A stretch of DNA of 7,046 nt from JBBITW01 sp037440525 (GCA_037440525.1 JBBITW010000182.1:1-7046); one strand, 5' to 3'; shown: positions 1 through 5,869, counted from the first letter of the stretch. Numbers and translations: made by a program. Notes: generated by a model from the sequence alone, not told the origin.

Positions 1-741
1 ATGTGCAGGTATGGGTAAACCAGTTACCGGTCCTTTTATTACTTCTACAGGTTCCTTTTTCCACCTAACTGTATAATCATATTCTGGGATTCCCCATGGA
101 AGTGGTTGTCCGCTGAAAGCAACAATAAGTGGATCACCTCCGAAGGTGATAGCAACCGGGCAATTTTCCCCTCTTTTCCAGTATTTCCTCCTGATAATAT
201 CCCCGTGCCTTCCAGGTTCCATGAAGATGGTGACTATATTTTTATCATGAATCTCAACCCTGTATTCGCCGAGATTTATCCAGCCTTCTTCGGGATCCTT
301 CATAATAACACTATCACCGGTACCAATATATCTACCACCGTCGAGGGGCTGCCATTTGGGTGCTGGAAACTCAAAAAGGTCAATTTCACTACCAGTATGT
401 ATGTTTTCCAGTATCGGTCCCTCTTTCACCTCCACCGGTGGTAATAATTTTAGTGGCTCTTTCATTCTATCCCGTAATTTCTTAACCAATTCAATTCCAC
501 TTGTTTCTAAGGGAAAACCTAATAACAAGGCCTGTCTTTTATAGGTTGAGCAGGGGATAGTAAAAACCCTATAGCCTTTTGGATACCCAGGAATTTTATC
601 AAAGAGAATGGCGGGCGGGTTAGGATTCTTTGCTACAGAATATGTAACAGCACCAATTTCCCATTCCCAGTTTGCTCCCTCGATGACTTTAAGCTCACCT
701 AAATTATCGACTTTTTCTATAAATTCTCTAAGATCTTTCAT
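1..741 (-). CDS. UbiD-family decarboxylase, N-terminal 247 residues (3' end outside the window)
   Basis: Reading the minus strand from the ATG at 741 gives 247 uninterrupted codons to the window edge, beginning MKDLREFIEKVDNLGELKVI. It aligns by eye with UbiD-type (de)carboxylases, cytoplasmic enzymes that use prenylated FMN to add or remove CO2 on aromatic or unsaturated acids. Supporting features are the N-terminal LREFIE...LGEL motif, the central FPAPKWQPLDGGRYIGTG segment (about residues 125-142) and N156, R161 and H179 in the region that binds the cofactor and carries the catalytic Arg in this family. The read ends at GLPIPAH, just before the conserved Glu-containing segment, so the catalytic acid cannot be checked. 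The family is usually about 450-500 residues, so roughly half is present. An AAGGAGG lies 6 bases before the start. The substrate is unknown; UbiD, phenylphosphate carboxylase-like and other branches are all possible. No UbiX-type flavin prenyltransferase is visible nearby. Confidence 0.88.
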   Translation of the reverse strand, partial: MKDLREFIEKVDNLGELKVIEGANWEWEIGAVTYSVAKNPNPPAILFDKIPGYPKGYRVFTIPCSTYKRQALLLGFPLETSGIELVKKLRDRMKEPLKLLPPVEVKEGPILENIHTGSEIDLFEFPAPKWQPLDGGRYIGTGDSVIMKDPEEGWINLGEYRVEIHDKNIVTIFMEPGRHGDIIRRKYWKRGENCPVAITFGGDPLIVAFSGQPLPWGIPEYDYTVRWKKEPVEVIKGPVTGLPIPAH

Positions 742-747
742 TTTTAG

Positions 748-754
748 CCTCCTT
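748..754 (-). promoter_or_regulatory. Ribosome binding site of the UbiD-family gene
   Basis: The minus strand reads AAGGAGG here, 6 bases before the ATG at 741. It is a full match to the anti-Shine-Dalgarno core and fixes the start of the minus-strand gene, which has no other in-frame start so well placed. Confidence 0.8.
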
Positions 755-894
755 TTCAGTTAATACGTATTGTCAAAAGTTTTCTTATTTATAATGCTCA
801 ATTCGTAAATATTTAGTGAAAATCGTCTAATTTTTGCACATTCGATTTTTTTACGTTACAGTTTAGTTTTTCCAAAATCCAAAATTCTGATTAA

Positions 895-923
895 TTAATA
901 TACCACCCCCCCCAAGTTGTCAA
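895..923 (-). promoter_or_regulatory. Candidate promoter of the UbiD-family gene with an eight-G spacer tract
   Basis: On the minus strand there is a perfect TTGACA (923-918), then ACTT, eight G (913-906), TGG and then TATATTAA. Two -10 choices are possible: TATATT (902-897, 5 of 6, spacer 15) or TATTAA (900-895, 4 of 6, spacer 17). The gene start is about 150 bases downstream, so the transcript would have a long AT-rich leader in which I recognise no riboswitch. A G homopolymer inside a promoter spacer is a known design for slipped-strand phase variation. That role here is an inference. Confidence 0.45.
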
Positions 924-1281
924 GAGGGTTTTTCATTTTTTTCAATTTCAATTCCAGAAGATCTTCTCTTTTTTTGCAGGGTAAATATTACGAGAATTCT
1001 TCCTCCCTTGTCAATACCTTTTTTACAATTCCTCCTGGTGCAACATAATTTCTACCCTCCTGGTTTTGATCATCAGTGAATTTAATTAATCTGATTTTTG
1101 GGATCGGATAAAAAGGCTTAGAAATCTTCCTTCTCTTCTCTCTAAAAAAGAGAATTTCTCCTGAAAGCCCTTAAAATTTCTCATGTAAGTTTTTTCATCA
1201 ATGGTTTATTCAGCCATTTTGGATCTCCTAAGATGGAAGATGGAAGATAAAAAGGGGGGCTCCGAACTTCCCTAAGAAGAT
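924..1281. other. AT-rich gap without a supported gene
   Basis: Both strands carry only very short open frames here. The longest signals are scattered GGAGG-like words on the minus strand (for example before a frame of 8 codons ending in TAA) and a small direct repeat of AAGATGG near 1232-1249. The left end of the transposon that starts its coding at 1282 must lie in or beyond this stretch, but I could not find an inverted repeat that marks it. Confidence 0.5.
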
Positions 1282-2184
1282 GTGTTATTAATATCTCAAA
1301 TGCTTAAAAGATATTCAAAATGTGGAAGGTTATTCACTGAAGAAGAGATAGCTTTAATAAGAGAGATTGTAAAAGAGAATTACCACACCTCCAGATGTGA
1401 GATATCCAGGGAGGTTTGCCGAAGACTCAACTGGTATTCAGAGAACGGTAAGCCAAAGCAATGGGTATGTCGTGAGTTTCTAATCAGCTTAGAGATGGAG
1501 GGGGTGATCTCACTTCCTCCCCCTATGCCTTGTTCTTTCAACAGATTGAAGAAGACTAAATTTGATGGGTTCTCCTTTAGAGAGCCAGAGAGGGTATTTG
1601 AGGGAAGGCTTGGTGATTTTGGTAAACCTCTGTTTAAGCGGGTAAGGAATCCCCTGGAGAATACCCTATGGGAATATCTTGTCAGGCGATACCACTATCT
1701 TGGCTATAAAGGGGTGATGGGCAGATTTCTCAAATATCTAATCTATTTAGAGGATACCCCTGTTGCATTAACTGGTTTTAGTGGAGCTTCGTTAAGGGTG
1801 AGGTGTCGGGATGAGTTTATTGGATGGGATGAGGTGACAAGAAGGAGTAACCTTAAGCATATCGTTAATAATTTTAGATTCTTGATTTTACCCTGGGCAA
1901 GGGTGAAGTATCTTGCGAGCCACATCTTGAGTAAGAGTATTGCTCTTCTGGTAAGGGACTGGAAGGAGCAATACAATGTAGAGGTCTATTTGGTTGAGAC
2001 ATTTGTAGAGAGGGGTAGGTTTGAAGGAACCTGCTATAGGGCTTCTAACTGGCACTTTGTTGGTACCACCAGGGGATATGGAAAGACCAAAACTTCCTAT
2101 ACAAACCATGGGATTATCAAGGATGTGTATCTTTATCCTGTTTGCAGGGATTTCTTAAGGTTACTAAGATGCAAAGACCTATAG
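1282..2184 (+). CDS. DruA-like (DUF4338) protein paired with an IS66 transposase
   Basis: A 300-residue protein of the DUF4338 family, named DruA after the Druantia anti-phage system. An N-terminal helix-turn-helix-like region (about 18-82, ending in VISLPPP) may bind DNA. The family core spans about 125-295 and shows RYHYLGY (136-142), VNNFRFLILPWARVKYLASHI (195-215 with LASHI), VETFVERGRFEGTCYRASNW (238-257) and VGTTRGYGK (260-268). The biochemical activity is not known to me. The start used is GTG at 1282, because an in-frame TAA lies three codons upstream. ATG at 1300 is the alternative; neither has a good RBS. The 3' end overlaps the transposase by 16 bases in another frame, so the two are probably one transcript and translationally coupled. 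Homologues often sit in or next to transposase genes (from memory). No other Druantia gene is present, so a transposon accessory or DNA-recognition role is more likely than defence. Confidence 0.78.
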   Translation: MLLISQMLKRYSKCGRLFTEEEIALIREIVKENYHTSRCEISREVCRRLNWYSENGKPKQWVCREFLISLEMEGVISLPPPMPCSFNRLKKTKFDGFSFREPERVFEGRLGDFGKPLFKRVRNPLENTLWEYLVRRYHYLGYKGVMGRFLKYLIYLEDTPVALTGFSGASLRVRCRDEFIGWDEVTRRSNLKHIVNNFRFLILPWARVKYLASHILSKSIALLVRDWKEQYNVEVYLVETFVERGRFEGTCYRASNWHFVGTTRGYGKTKTSYTNHGIIKDVYLYPVCRDFLRLLRCKDL

Positions 2185-3878
2185 GATCTCCTTTATTGGT
2201 TGAAGGATTATGTCCGAGGAGACACTCTTGTCCCCTCCTTCAGGATGCCCTTTCAGAGAATGAGAAGCTGAGGGAGATATTCCAATTTGCCATAAGGGAG
2301 TTTGATGAGAGAAACAGAAGGATTGCCTCTCTTGAGAAGAGACTTGATTCTTTTAACTCCAGGATCAAAGGACTTGAGCAGGAGAATCAGTCCCTGAGAA
2401 AGAGACTTGAGGAGAAAGAGGCTACCAATAAGCTTCTTCAAAAGATGCTCTTTGGGAGAAAGAGTGAGAAGGGGGATGGAAAGAGGAGCAGAGTTCTTTC
2501 CAGGGGGGATAGGGGAGCTCGTATTGGCCATGCTGGTTATGGGAGGAAGATTCCCGAAGGCCTCCCTGTTAGGGAGGAGATCATAGAGATACCCGAAGAT
2601 GAGAGGTTTTGTCCCCATTGTGGGAAGCCTTATGAGGAGACAGCAATGGAGGATGTCTCAAGTGAGATATGCGTTGAGAAGACCTATTACCTTAAGAAGA
2701 TCAGGCGTAAGATATACAAGAAGACCTGCAGTTGTGCTAAGCCCATCATCACCTCACCCGTTGCCCCAAAACTCATTCCCAAAGGTAAGTTTGACATCTC
2801 CTTCTGGGTAGATATCCTGATCCAAAAATACCAGAATCACATGCCCATAGAGAGGCAGATTGCTGAACTTAGAGACTATGGCCTTAAGCTTTCCCCTGGG
2901 ACAATCTTTGGTGGATTAAAGAACCTCTATCTTCTCTACTTAGAACCCCTTTATCGGAGCCTCACGAGGGAGATCAGAAATTACTCCCACTACCATATCG
3001 ATGAGTCAGGCTGGCACCTCTTTGTCCTGGTTGATAATAAAGAGAATTACAACTGGTTCATCTGGGTATATATCACAAAGGAGATTGTGCTCTTTGTCTT
3101 ACATCCAACCCGATCCTCCAGAGTGCCCTATAAGATTCTCTTCGACATCGAACCAGATGAGATAAAGAATATTGACCAGGGCCTCTTTAAGGGTAAGGCT
3201 AAAAAGTTATTAAATGTGGATAAGTTCTCATCCTATAAGGCCCTTGAGAGGATGGGGCTGGTGGAGCTTTCCTTCTGCTGGGCCCATCAGAGGAGAGAAT
3301 TTCTTAACCTCGGGGCGAAATACCCTGAACTTAGCCCCTGGGTAGAGCAGTGGGTTGAGAGGATTGGCAATCTCTATCATCTCAACAACGAGCGGATAAA
3401 GTATGAAAAAGGAGAAGAGGCCTTTGAGAAATATGATGCTAAGTTAAGAGAAGCTATAGGGGAGATCGATTGCCTCATCAACACTCACTACAGCCACCCT
3501 GCTCAAAATAGTCTCATCAGGAGTATGAAAGAACATTGGAAGGGACTGACCCTATTTGTAGAACATCCAGAAATCCCTATGGATAATAATATTGCGGAAA
3601 GATTTCTTCGTACAATGGTCCTTGGCAGGAAGAACTACTGGGGCAACCACTCCCTCTGGGCAGGATGGTTAACCTGCTCGATGTTCTCTCTCGTCCAAAC
3701 CTCTCTTAAACATGGAATCTCACCCAGGGCATACCTTACTTATTACCTGACAGAGTGTGCTAAAAGGGGTGCCCCTCCCTCTGAGGAAGAGATTGTTTCA
3801 TTCCTACCCCATAGACTTAATGAAGACATTAAAGAAAAACTGAAGATAAATACACTAAAGATATTTGATGGTCATTAG
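2169..3878 (+). CDS. IS66-family DDE transposase (TnpC type)
   Basis: A complete 569-residue transposase that cuts and joins the ends of its element. Domains in order: a helical, Glu/Lys/Arg-rich coiled coil (about 30-93) ending in MLFGRKSEK, typical of IS66; a zinc-binding domain with C148-x2-C151 and C187-x-C189; then the catalytic domain. The DDE residues appear to be D278 (HIDESGW), D351 (NVDKFSSYKAL) and E477 (MDNNIAERFLRTMVLGRKNYWG). All key residues are present and there is no frameshift, so the enzyme looks active. It is slightly longer than many IS66 TnpC proteins. I chose ATG 2169. A TTG at 2142 is open in the same frame but has no RBS before it, whereas ATG 2169 has an AAGG about 10 bases upstream and lies inside the end of the preceding gene. 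The usual IS66 partners TnpA and TnpB are absent; the DUF4338 gene takes their place. Confidence 0.93.
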   Translation: MQRPIGSPLLVEGLCPRRHSCPLLQDALSENEKLREIFQFAIREFDERNRRIASLEKRLDSFNSRIKGLEQENQSLRKRLEEKEATNKLLQKMLFGRKSEKGDGKRSRVLSRGDRGARIGHAGYGRKIPEGLPVREEIIEIPEDERFCPHCGKPYEETAMEDVSSEICVEKTYYLKKIRRKIYKKTCSCAKPIITSPVAPKLIPKGKFDISFWVDILIQKYQNHMPIERQIAELRDYGLKLSPGTIFGGLKNLYLLYLEPLYRSLTREIRNYSHYHIDESGWHLFVLVDNKENYNWFIWVYITKEIVLFVLHPTRSSRVPYKILFDIEPDEIKNIDQGLFKGKAKKLLNVDKFSSYKALERMGLVELSFCWAHQRREFLNLGAKYPELSPWVEQWVERIGNLYHLNNERIKYEKGEEAFEKYDAKLREAIGEIDCLINTHYSHPAQNSLIRSMKEHWKGLTLFVEHPEIPMDNNIAERFLRTMVLGRKNYWGNHSLWAGWLTCSMFSLVQTSLKHGISPRAYLTYYLTECAKRGAPPSEEEIVSFLPHRLNEDIKEKLKINTLKIFDGH

Positions 3879-3895
3879 CGCCGGCAAGGCCGGCG
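3879..3895 (+). repeat. Perfect GC hairpin directly after the transposase stop
   Basis: CGCCGGC, loop AAG, GCCGGCG: a perfect 7-bp stem with a 3-base loop that begins at the base after the TAG stop. It is pure GC in an AT-rich setting. No run of T follows on either strand, so it is not a standard intrinsic terminator. It could stabilise the 3' end of the transposase mRNA, be a REP-like unit, or be a subterminal transposon signal. Confidence 0.6.
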
Positions 3896-4052
3896 AAATT
3901 ACCTCGATAGGATAACTGATTAAAGTAAAAAAATAAGGTGGGGAAAAAACTGCCTGCATGATCTTTCGTAGCAGGAGAACATATGATTCTGCCGCTTTCC
4001 TAACGGCTTTCACTGAGTATTTACCAATTCGAAAACCCCTCCAGATGTTTTA

Positions 4053-4427
4053 TTATCCTTCAGTACTTATTGGAAGTTGCCGGAGTCGGTAGCGGAAATC
4101 CTCCACAATCACTATGGAACCTGCTAAAAGTTCGGCGCTGCAATTTGATAAAGTCTCTAATAATCTTGGCATAACTGCTGAAGGAGTTTGATTCTGCAAC
4201 CTAAAAATAATAACACTTGGAAGGGGTTGAAGGTTGGTGGATAGAAGGTCTCCAAAATCAAGGTCGAATGTGAGAAGGATACGTCCTTCATTCCGTGCTT
4301 TATCCAAAATCATATCATCTGGGAGCTTTTCCAATCCCTGCTCACGGAGATGCACAACCTCGTGTCCATACTTTCTGAGGAACTCAACAATACTCATAGA
4401 GATACCCATATCTGCTAAAAACTTCAT
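4053..4427 (-). CDS. DUF5615 PIN-like protein, probable toxin (Mut7-C/VapC45 type)
   Basis: A 124-residue protein of the DUF5615 type, a PIN-like fold that in characterised relatives is an RNase toxin paired with a DUF433 antitoxin. The pattern fits: KFLADMGIS at the N-terminus with acidic D6, GHEVVHLREQGL (21-32), D37-D38, and LLTFDLDFGDL (51-61) with D55, D57 and D60 as likely metal ligands. Many relatives begin FLxDENLP; here the segment is FLADMGIS, so the usual Glu-Asn is missing while the Asp stays. The start ATG overlaps the stop of the upstream DUF433 gene by 4 bases (ATGA), so translation is coupled. RNase activity is inferred from the family. The target is unknown. Confidence 0.83.
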   Translation of the reverse strand: MKFLADMGISMSIVEFLRKYGHEVVHLREQGLEKLPDDMILDKARNEGRILLTFDLDFGDLLSTNLQPLPSVIIFRLQNQTPSAVMPRLLETLSNCSAELLAGSIVIVEDFRYRLRQLPISTEG

Positions 4428-4654
4428 GGGTGTTTTCCTGTTAGTGGATGAATCTCTTCTCTAGCTAAGGCCGCTGCATATTGAAGAGCCTGCCTGATAT
4501 CCTCTGCTTCCAGGTCTGGATATTCTTTGAGAATTTCATCGGTGGTCATGCCGTTTGCCACCAAATTGACCACAAGGGAAACAGTTATGCGCATCCCTCG
4601 AATGCATGCTCGTCCCCCCATGATTTTCGGATCAAAGGTAATTCTATCAAACAT
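4424..4654 (-). CDS. DUF433 protein, probable antitoxin of the DUF5615 partner
   Basis: A 76-residue protein with the DUF433 signature: MFDRITFDPKIMGGRACIRG (1-20), MRITV and the LVANGMTTDEILKEYPDL helix-turn-helix-like segment, then DIRQALQYAAALAREE. DUF433 proteins are small DNA-binding antitoxins that neutralise a DUF5615 partner and usually repress their own operon. The start is ATG 4654. An in-frame ATG at 4669 exists, but the GGAGG at 4667-4663 would then lie inside the coding region, and that GGAGG sits 8 bases before 4654, which is ideal. The protein from 4654 also begins exactly like family members. It is the first gene of a two-gene operon read leftward. Confidence 0.87.
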   Translation of the reverse strand: MFDRITFDPKIMGGRACIRGMRITVSLVVNLVANGMTTDEILKEYPDLEAEDIRQALQYAAALAREEIHPLTGKHP

Positions 4655-4662
4655 ATCATTTA

Positions 4663-4667
4663 CCTCC
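4663..4667 (-). promoter_or_regulatory. RBS that sets the DUF433 start at 4654
   Basis: GGAGG on the minus strand, with 8 bases between it and the ATG at 4654. It overlaps the codons that a start at 4669 would use, so it decides in favour of the shorter protein. Confidence 0.75.
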
Positions 4668-4682
4668 ATATCTATTTTTTTT

Positions 4683-4712
4683 ATTATATCACAATTCAGA
4701 AGGCTCTGAAAA
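4683..4712 (-). promoter_or_regulatory. Extended -10 promoter of the toxin-antitoxin operon
   Basis: On the minus strand TGATATAAT (4691-4683) is a perfect extended -10 element, TGn followed by TATAAT. The -35 region is weak, as expected with an extended -10: TTTTCA (4712-4707, spacer 18). It lies inside the left arm of the inverted repeat at 4704-4812. Transcription would start around 4676, giving a short leader with the GGAGG. Confidence 0.6.
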
Positions 4713-4812
4713 AGTCTTGAAATGACTGGGGAGGTAGGGCTGTAAATCCTTCGAATGTATTCTCACTTCACATCCCCAGTCTATAAGATTCGTTTTAAAT
4801 ACTTTTTCAGAG
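4704..4812. mobile_element. MITE-like element or insertion-sequence remnant
   Basis: The ends are perfect 12-bp inverted repeats, CTCTGAAAAAGT (4704-4715) and ACTTTTTCAGAG (4801-4812). Inside them is a second perfect 9-bp pair, GACTGGGGA (4724-4732) and TCCCCAGTC (4773-4781). The spacing between inner and outer arms differs (8 versus 19 bases), so one arm has an insertion or deletion. There is no coding capacity. The TGAAAAAGTC-like end resembles the ends of several insertion-sequence families (from memory), which suggests a non-autonomous derivative. No target duplication is visible. Confidence 0.6.
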
Positions 4813-5033
4813 GTCTCTTCAAATTAATTTGATTTCAATATCTCCTGTTGATCAATCATCTCAATAAAAACCTCTATTTTCAGTTCTTTTTTGCCTCTTT
4901 AATCGCCTTATTTAGTATTTTTACTTTAACCTTTATATATCATATATAAATCTTTAAATATCTTCAACAATAGTAGGACTGAAGCAATTTATTTTTATTT
5001 GGATTTTAAGACCCAAAAGTTTGCTCGCCCTCC
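4813..5033. other. AT-rich gap with three perfect palindromes
   Basis: No gene is supported on either strand. The stretch holds a 14-bp palindrome TCAAATTAATTTGA (4819-4832), TTGATCAA (4848-4855) and a 19-bp inverted repeat with 9-bp arms, TTTATATAT-C-ATATATAAA (4932-4950). They may be regulator sites or only a result of the low GC content. Confidence 0.45.
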
Positions 5034-5060
5034 TTGACAAACCTTATGCCAATATATTAA
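5034..5060 (+). promoter_or_regulatory. Candidate promoter of the lytic transglycosylase gene
   Basis: A perfect TTGACA (5034-5039) is followed after 15 bases by TATTAA (5055-5060, 4 of 6). TATATT at 5053-5058 is a better -10 match, but its spacer is only 13. The layout (CCTC, TTGACA, then TATATTAA) is like the UbiD-gene promoter at 895-923. Confidence 0.5.
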
Positions 5061-5062
5061 GA

Positions 5063-5079
5063 TGTGAAATATTTTCACA
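5063..5079 (+). promoter_or_regulatory. Operator-like palindrome before the transglycosylase RBS
   Basis: TGTGAAA-TAT-TTTCACA is a perfect inverted repeat with 7-bp arms, lying just after the -10 region and directly before the GGAGG at 5081-5085. Position and symmetry suit a repressor site or a 5' leader hairpin. It looks like a CRP/FNR-type TGTGA...TCACA site, but the half-sites are 7 bases apart and not the usual 6 for CRP. Confidence 0.45.
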
Positions 5080-5091
5080 AGGAGGGTTAAG

Positions 5092-5745
5092 ATGGAGGTT
5101 CTTGGACCACTGATACGTAAGGGGCGTTTGCCCCTTACAGTTAATGATAAAATAAAGTCCTACCCCTTTTTAAATTATCTTTTTAAATCCTTCCTCTTTC
5201 TTATTATTTTAATCCTCTTTGTTCACATCCCGGATTTCAATAATGAAAACAAGACCCGAAATGAGATTATCCATGAAATAATCGAAATAATGGAGAAACA
5301 CTCAACAGATCTGGCAGAAGGAAAGAAGAGAGAGCTTGCGAGGGTGATTTATGATGAGTCCCTTCGTTACAATCAAGACCCAAAATTCATTCTTGCCCTA
5401 ATTATTATTGAGAGTTCTTTCAGAAATGGGTCTGTCTCAGAAAGAGGGGCCAGAGGACTGATGCAAGTCATGCCCTATGTTGCCCAATCTCTTGCCAGGG
5501 ATCTTGGTATAAAATGGGAAGGTGATCACCAGCTCTTCGATCCATCAATTAATATAAGGATTGGAATTCACTACCTCTCCCAATTAATTTTCGACTTCGA
5601 TGATCTTAGGATAGCCCTCACCGCATATAATTATGGGCCTAATTACATCAAAAGCCTGATGGAGAGAAGGAAACGGATTCCCATTCATTATTATAAGAGG
5701 GTTATAGAGACATATCATAGTCTTATATCAAAAGATGATTCCTGA
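5092..5745 (+). CDS. Membrane-anchored lytic transglycosylase (SLT domain, GH23)
   Basis: A 217-residue enzyme that would cleave the MurNAc-GlcNAc bond of peptidoglycan to leave 1,6-anhydro ends. Order: a short charged N-terminus, one hydrophobic segment (about 30-46, LFKSFLFLIILILFVHI) that fits an uncleaved signal anchor, a helical linker, then an SLT domain (about 85-212). Family motifs are clear: catalytic E107 in IIESSFR, ARGLMQVMP (120-128) and AYNYGP (178-183), the last followed by an Ile-Lys helix. The domain is close to the minimal SLT length, with no added peptidoglycan-binding module. The start ATG has GGAGG 6 bases upstream. Codons 9-16 lie within a perfect hairpin (5117-5138) that encodes RKGRLPLT-like residues. 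This part is not conserved family sequence and looks inserted. No partner secretion or division gene is adjacent, so general wall turnover is the safest reading. Confidence 0.9.
   Translation: MEVLGPLIRKGRLPLTVNDKIKSYPFLNYLFKSFLFLIILILFVHIPDFNNENKTRNEIIHEIIEIMEKHSTDLAEGKKRELARVIYDESLRYNQDPKFILALIIIESSFRNGSVSERGARGLMQVMPYVAQSLARDLGIKWEGDHQLFDPSINIRIGIHYLSQLIFDFDDLRIALTAYNYGPNYIKSLMERRKRIPIHYYKRVIETYHSLISKDDS
5117..5138 (+). repeat. Perfect 9-bp hairpin inside the start of the transglycosylase gene
   Basis: GTAAGGGGC, loop GTTT, GCCCCTTAC. The stem is perfect and the first arm begins 26 bases after the A of the start codon. The frame stays open across it. Similar GGGGC...GCCCC hairpins occur as dispersed repeats in many bacterial genomes (from memory), so this may be a small repeat that landed in the gene without breaking it. 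Confidence 0.65.
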
Positions 5746-5824
5746 AAAGGGCCCCCTCTCATCACCCAATTGATTTTAAGGTTTTTTTACTCCGACTGGG
5801 AAGTCTAAAAGTGATAAAGATGGA

Positions 5825-5869
5825 AAATCCCTCCAGATATTGACCATTAAGGCCTCCTTTTAGGGATTT
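5825..5869. repeat. Inverted repeat in the transglycosylase-PflX gap
   Basis: AAATCCCT (5825-5832) and AGGGATTT (5862-5869) are perfect 8-bp inverted arms separated by 29 bases. No T run follows directly, so terminator function is doubtful. The arm ends 20 bases before the -10 box of the next gene. I see nothing else convincing in the 171-base gap. Confidence 0.3.

Larger units (their letters stand above)
1282..3895 (+). mobile_element. IS66-like insertion element core with a DUF4338 partner gene (ends undefined)
   Basis: The two overlapping genes and the hairpin just behind them form one mobile unit. The true ends lie outside the range given: upstream somewhere in 742-1281 and downstream in 3896-4052, because the next gene ends at 4053. 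IS66 elements normally have imperfect terminal repeats beginning GTAAG and an 8-bp target duplication. I found neither convincingly. GTAAG occurs at 1185-1189, but no matching CTTAC lies downstream. The ends may be degraded or of a divergent type. Confidence 0.65.

Noticed and set aside
106..544. Plus-strand open frames at 106-444 and 356-544.
   Set aside because: They lie opposite the UbiD-family gene, which has clear family similarity and a good RBS; their translations resemble nothing.
762..776. TTGACA on the minus strand (776-771) followed by the 10-bp palindrome AATACGTATT as the promoter of the UbiD-family gene.
   Set aside because: A -10 box at normal spacing would fall in or beyond the RBS, leaving no usable leader; the pair at 895-923 is better.
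2142..2168. TTG at 2142 as the transposase start.
   Set aside because: No Shine-Dalgarno sequence precedes it, and the nine added residues are not typical of IS66; ATG 2169 is better placed.
1282..2184. A Druantia anti-phage defence system.
   Set aside because: Only the DUF4338 (DruA-like) gene is present. There is no large helicase DruE and no DruB-D-like gene, and the partner is an IS66 transposase.
1182..3960. CATG...AGTTTTTTC near 1182-1197 and its inverted counterpart near 3944-3960 as transposon ends.
   Set aside because: The match needs a 3-base gap, rests on a T run and has no matching flanks.
1162..4012. Terminal inverted repeats of the IS66 element: TGAAAGCCCTTA (1162-1173) against TAACGGCTTTCA (4001-4012), 11 of 12 matching.
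   Set aside because: The similarity stops soon after, the flanking 8 bases are not duplicated, and the ends do not start with the IS66-type GTAAG. Chance is likely in a search over several hundred bases.
4234..4720. Plus-strand open frames over the toxin-antitoxin genes.
   Set aside because: They are antisense to the DUF433/DUF5615 genes, overlap each other and have no RBS or family features.
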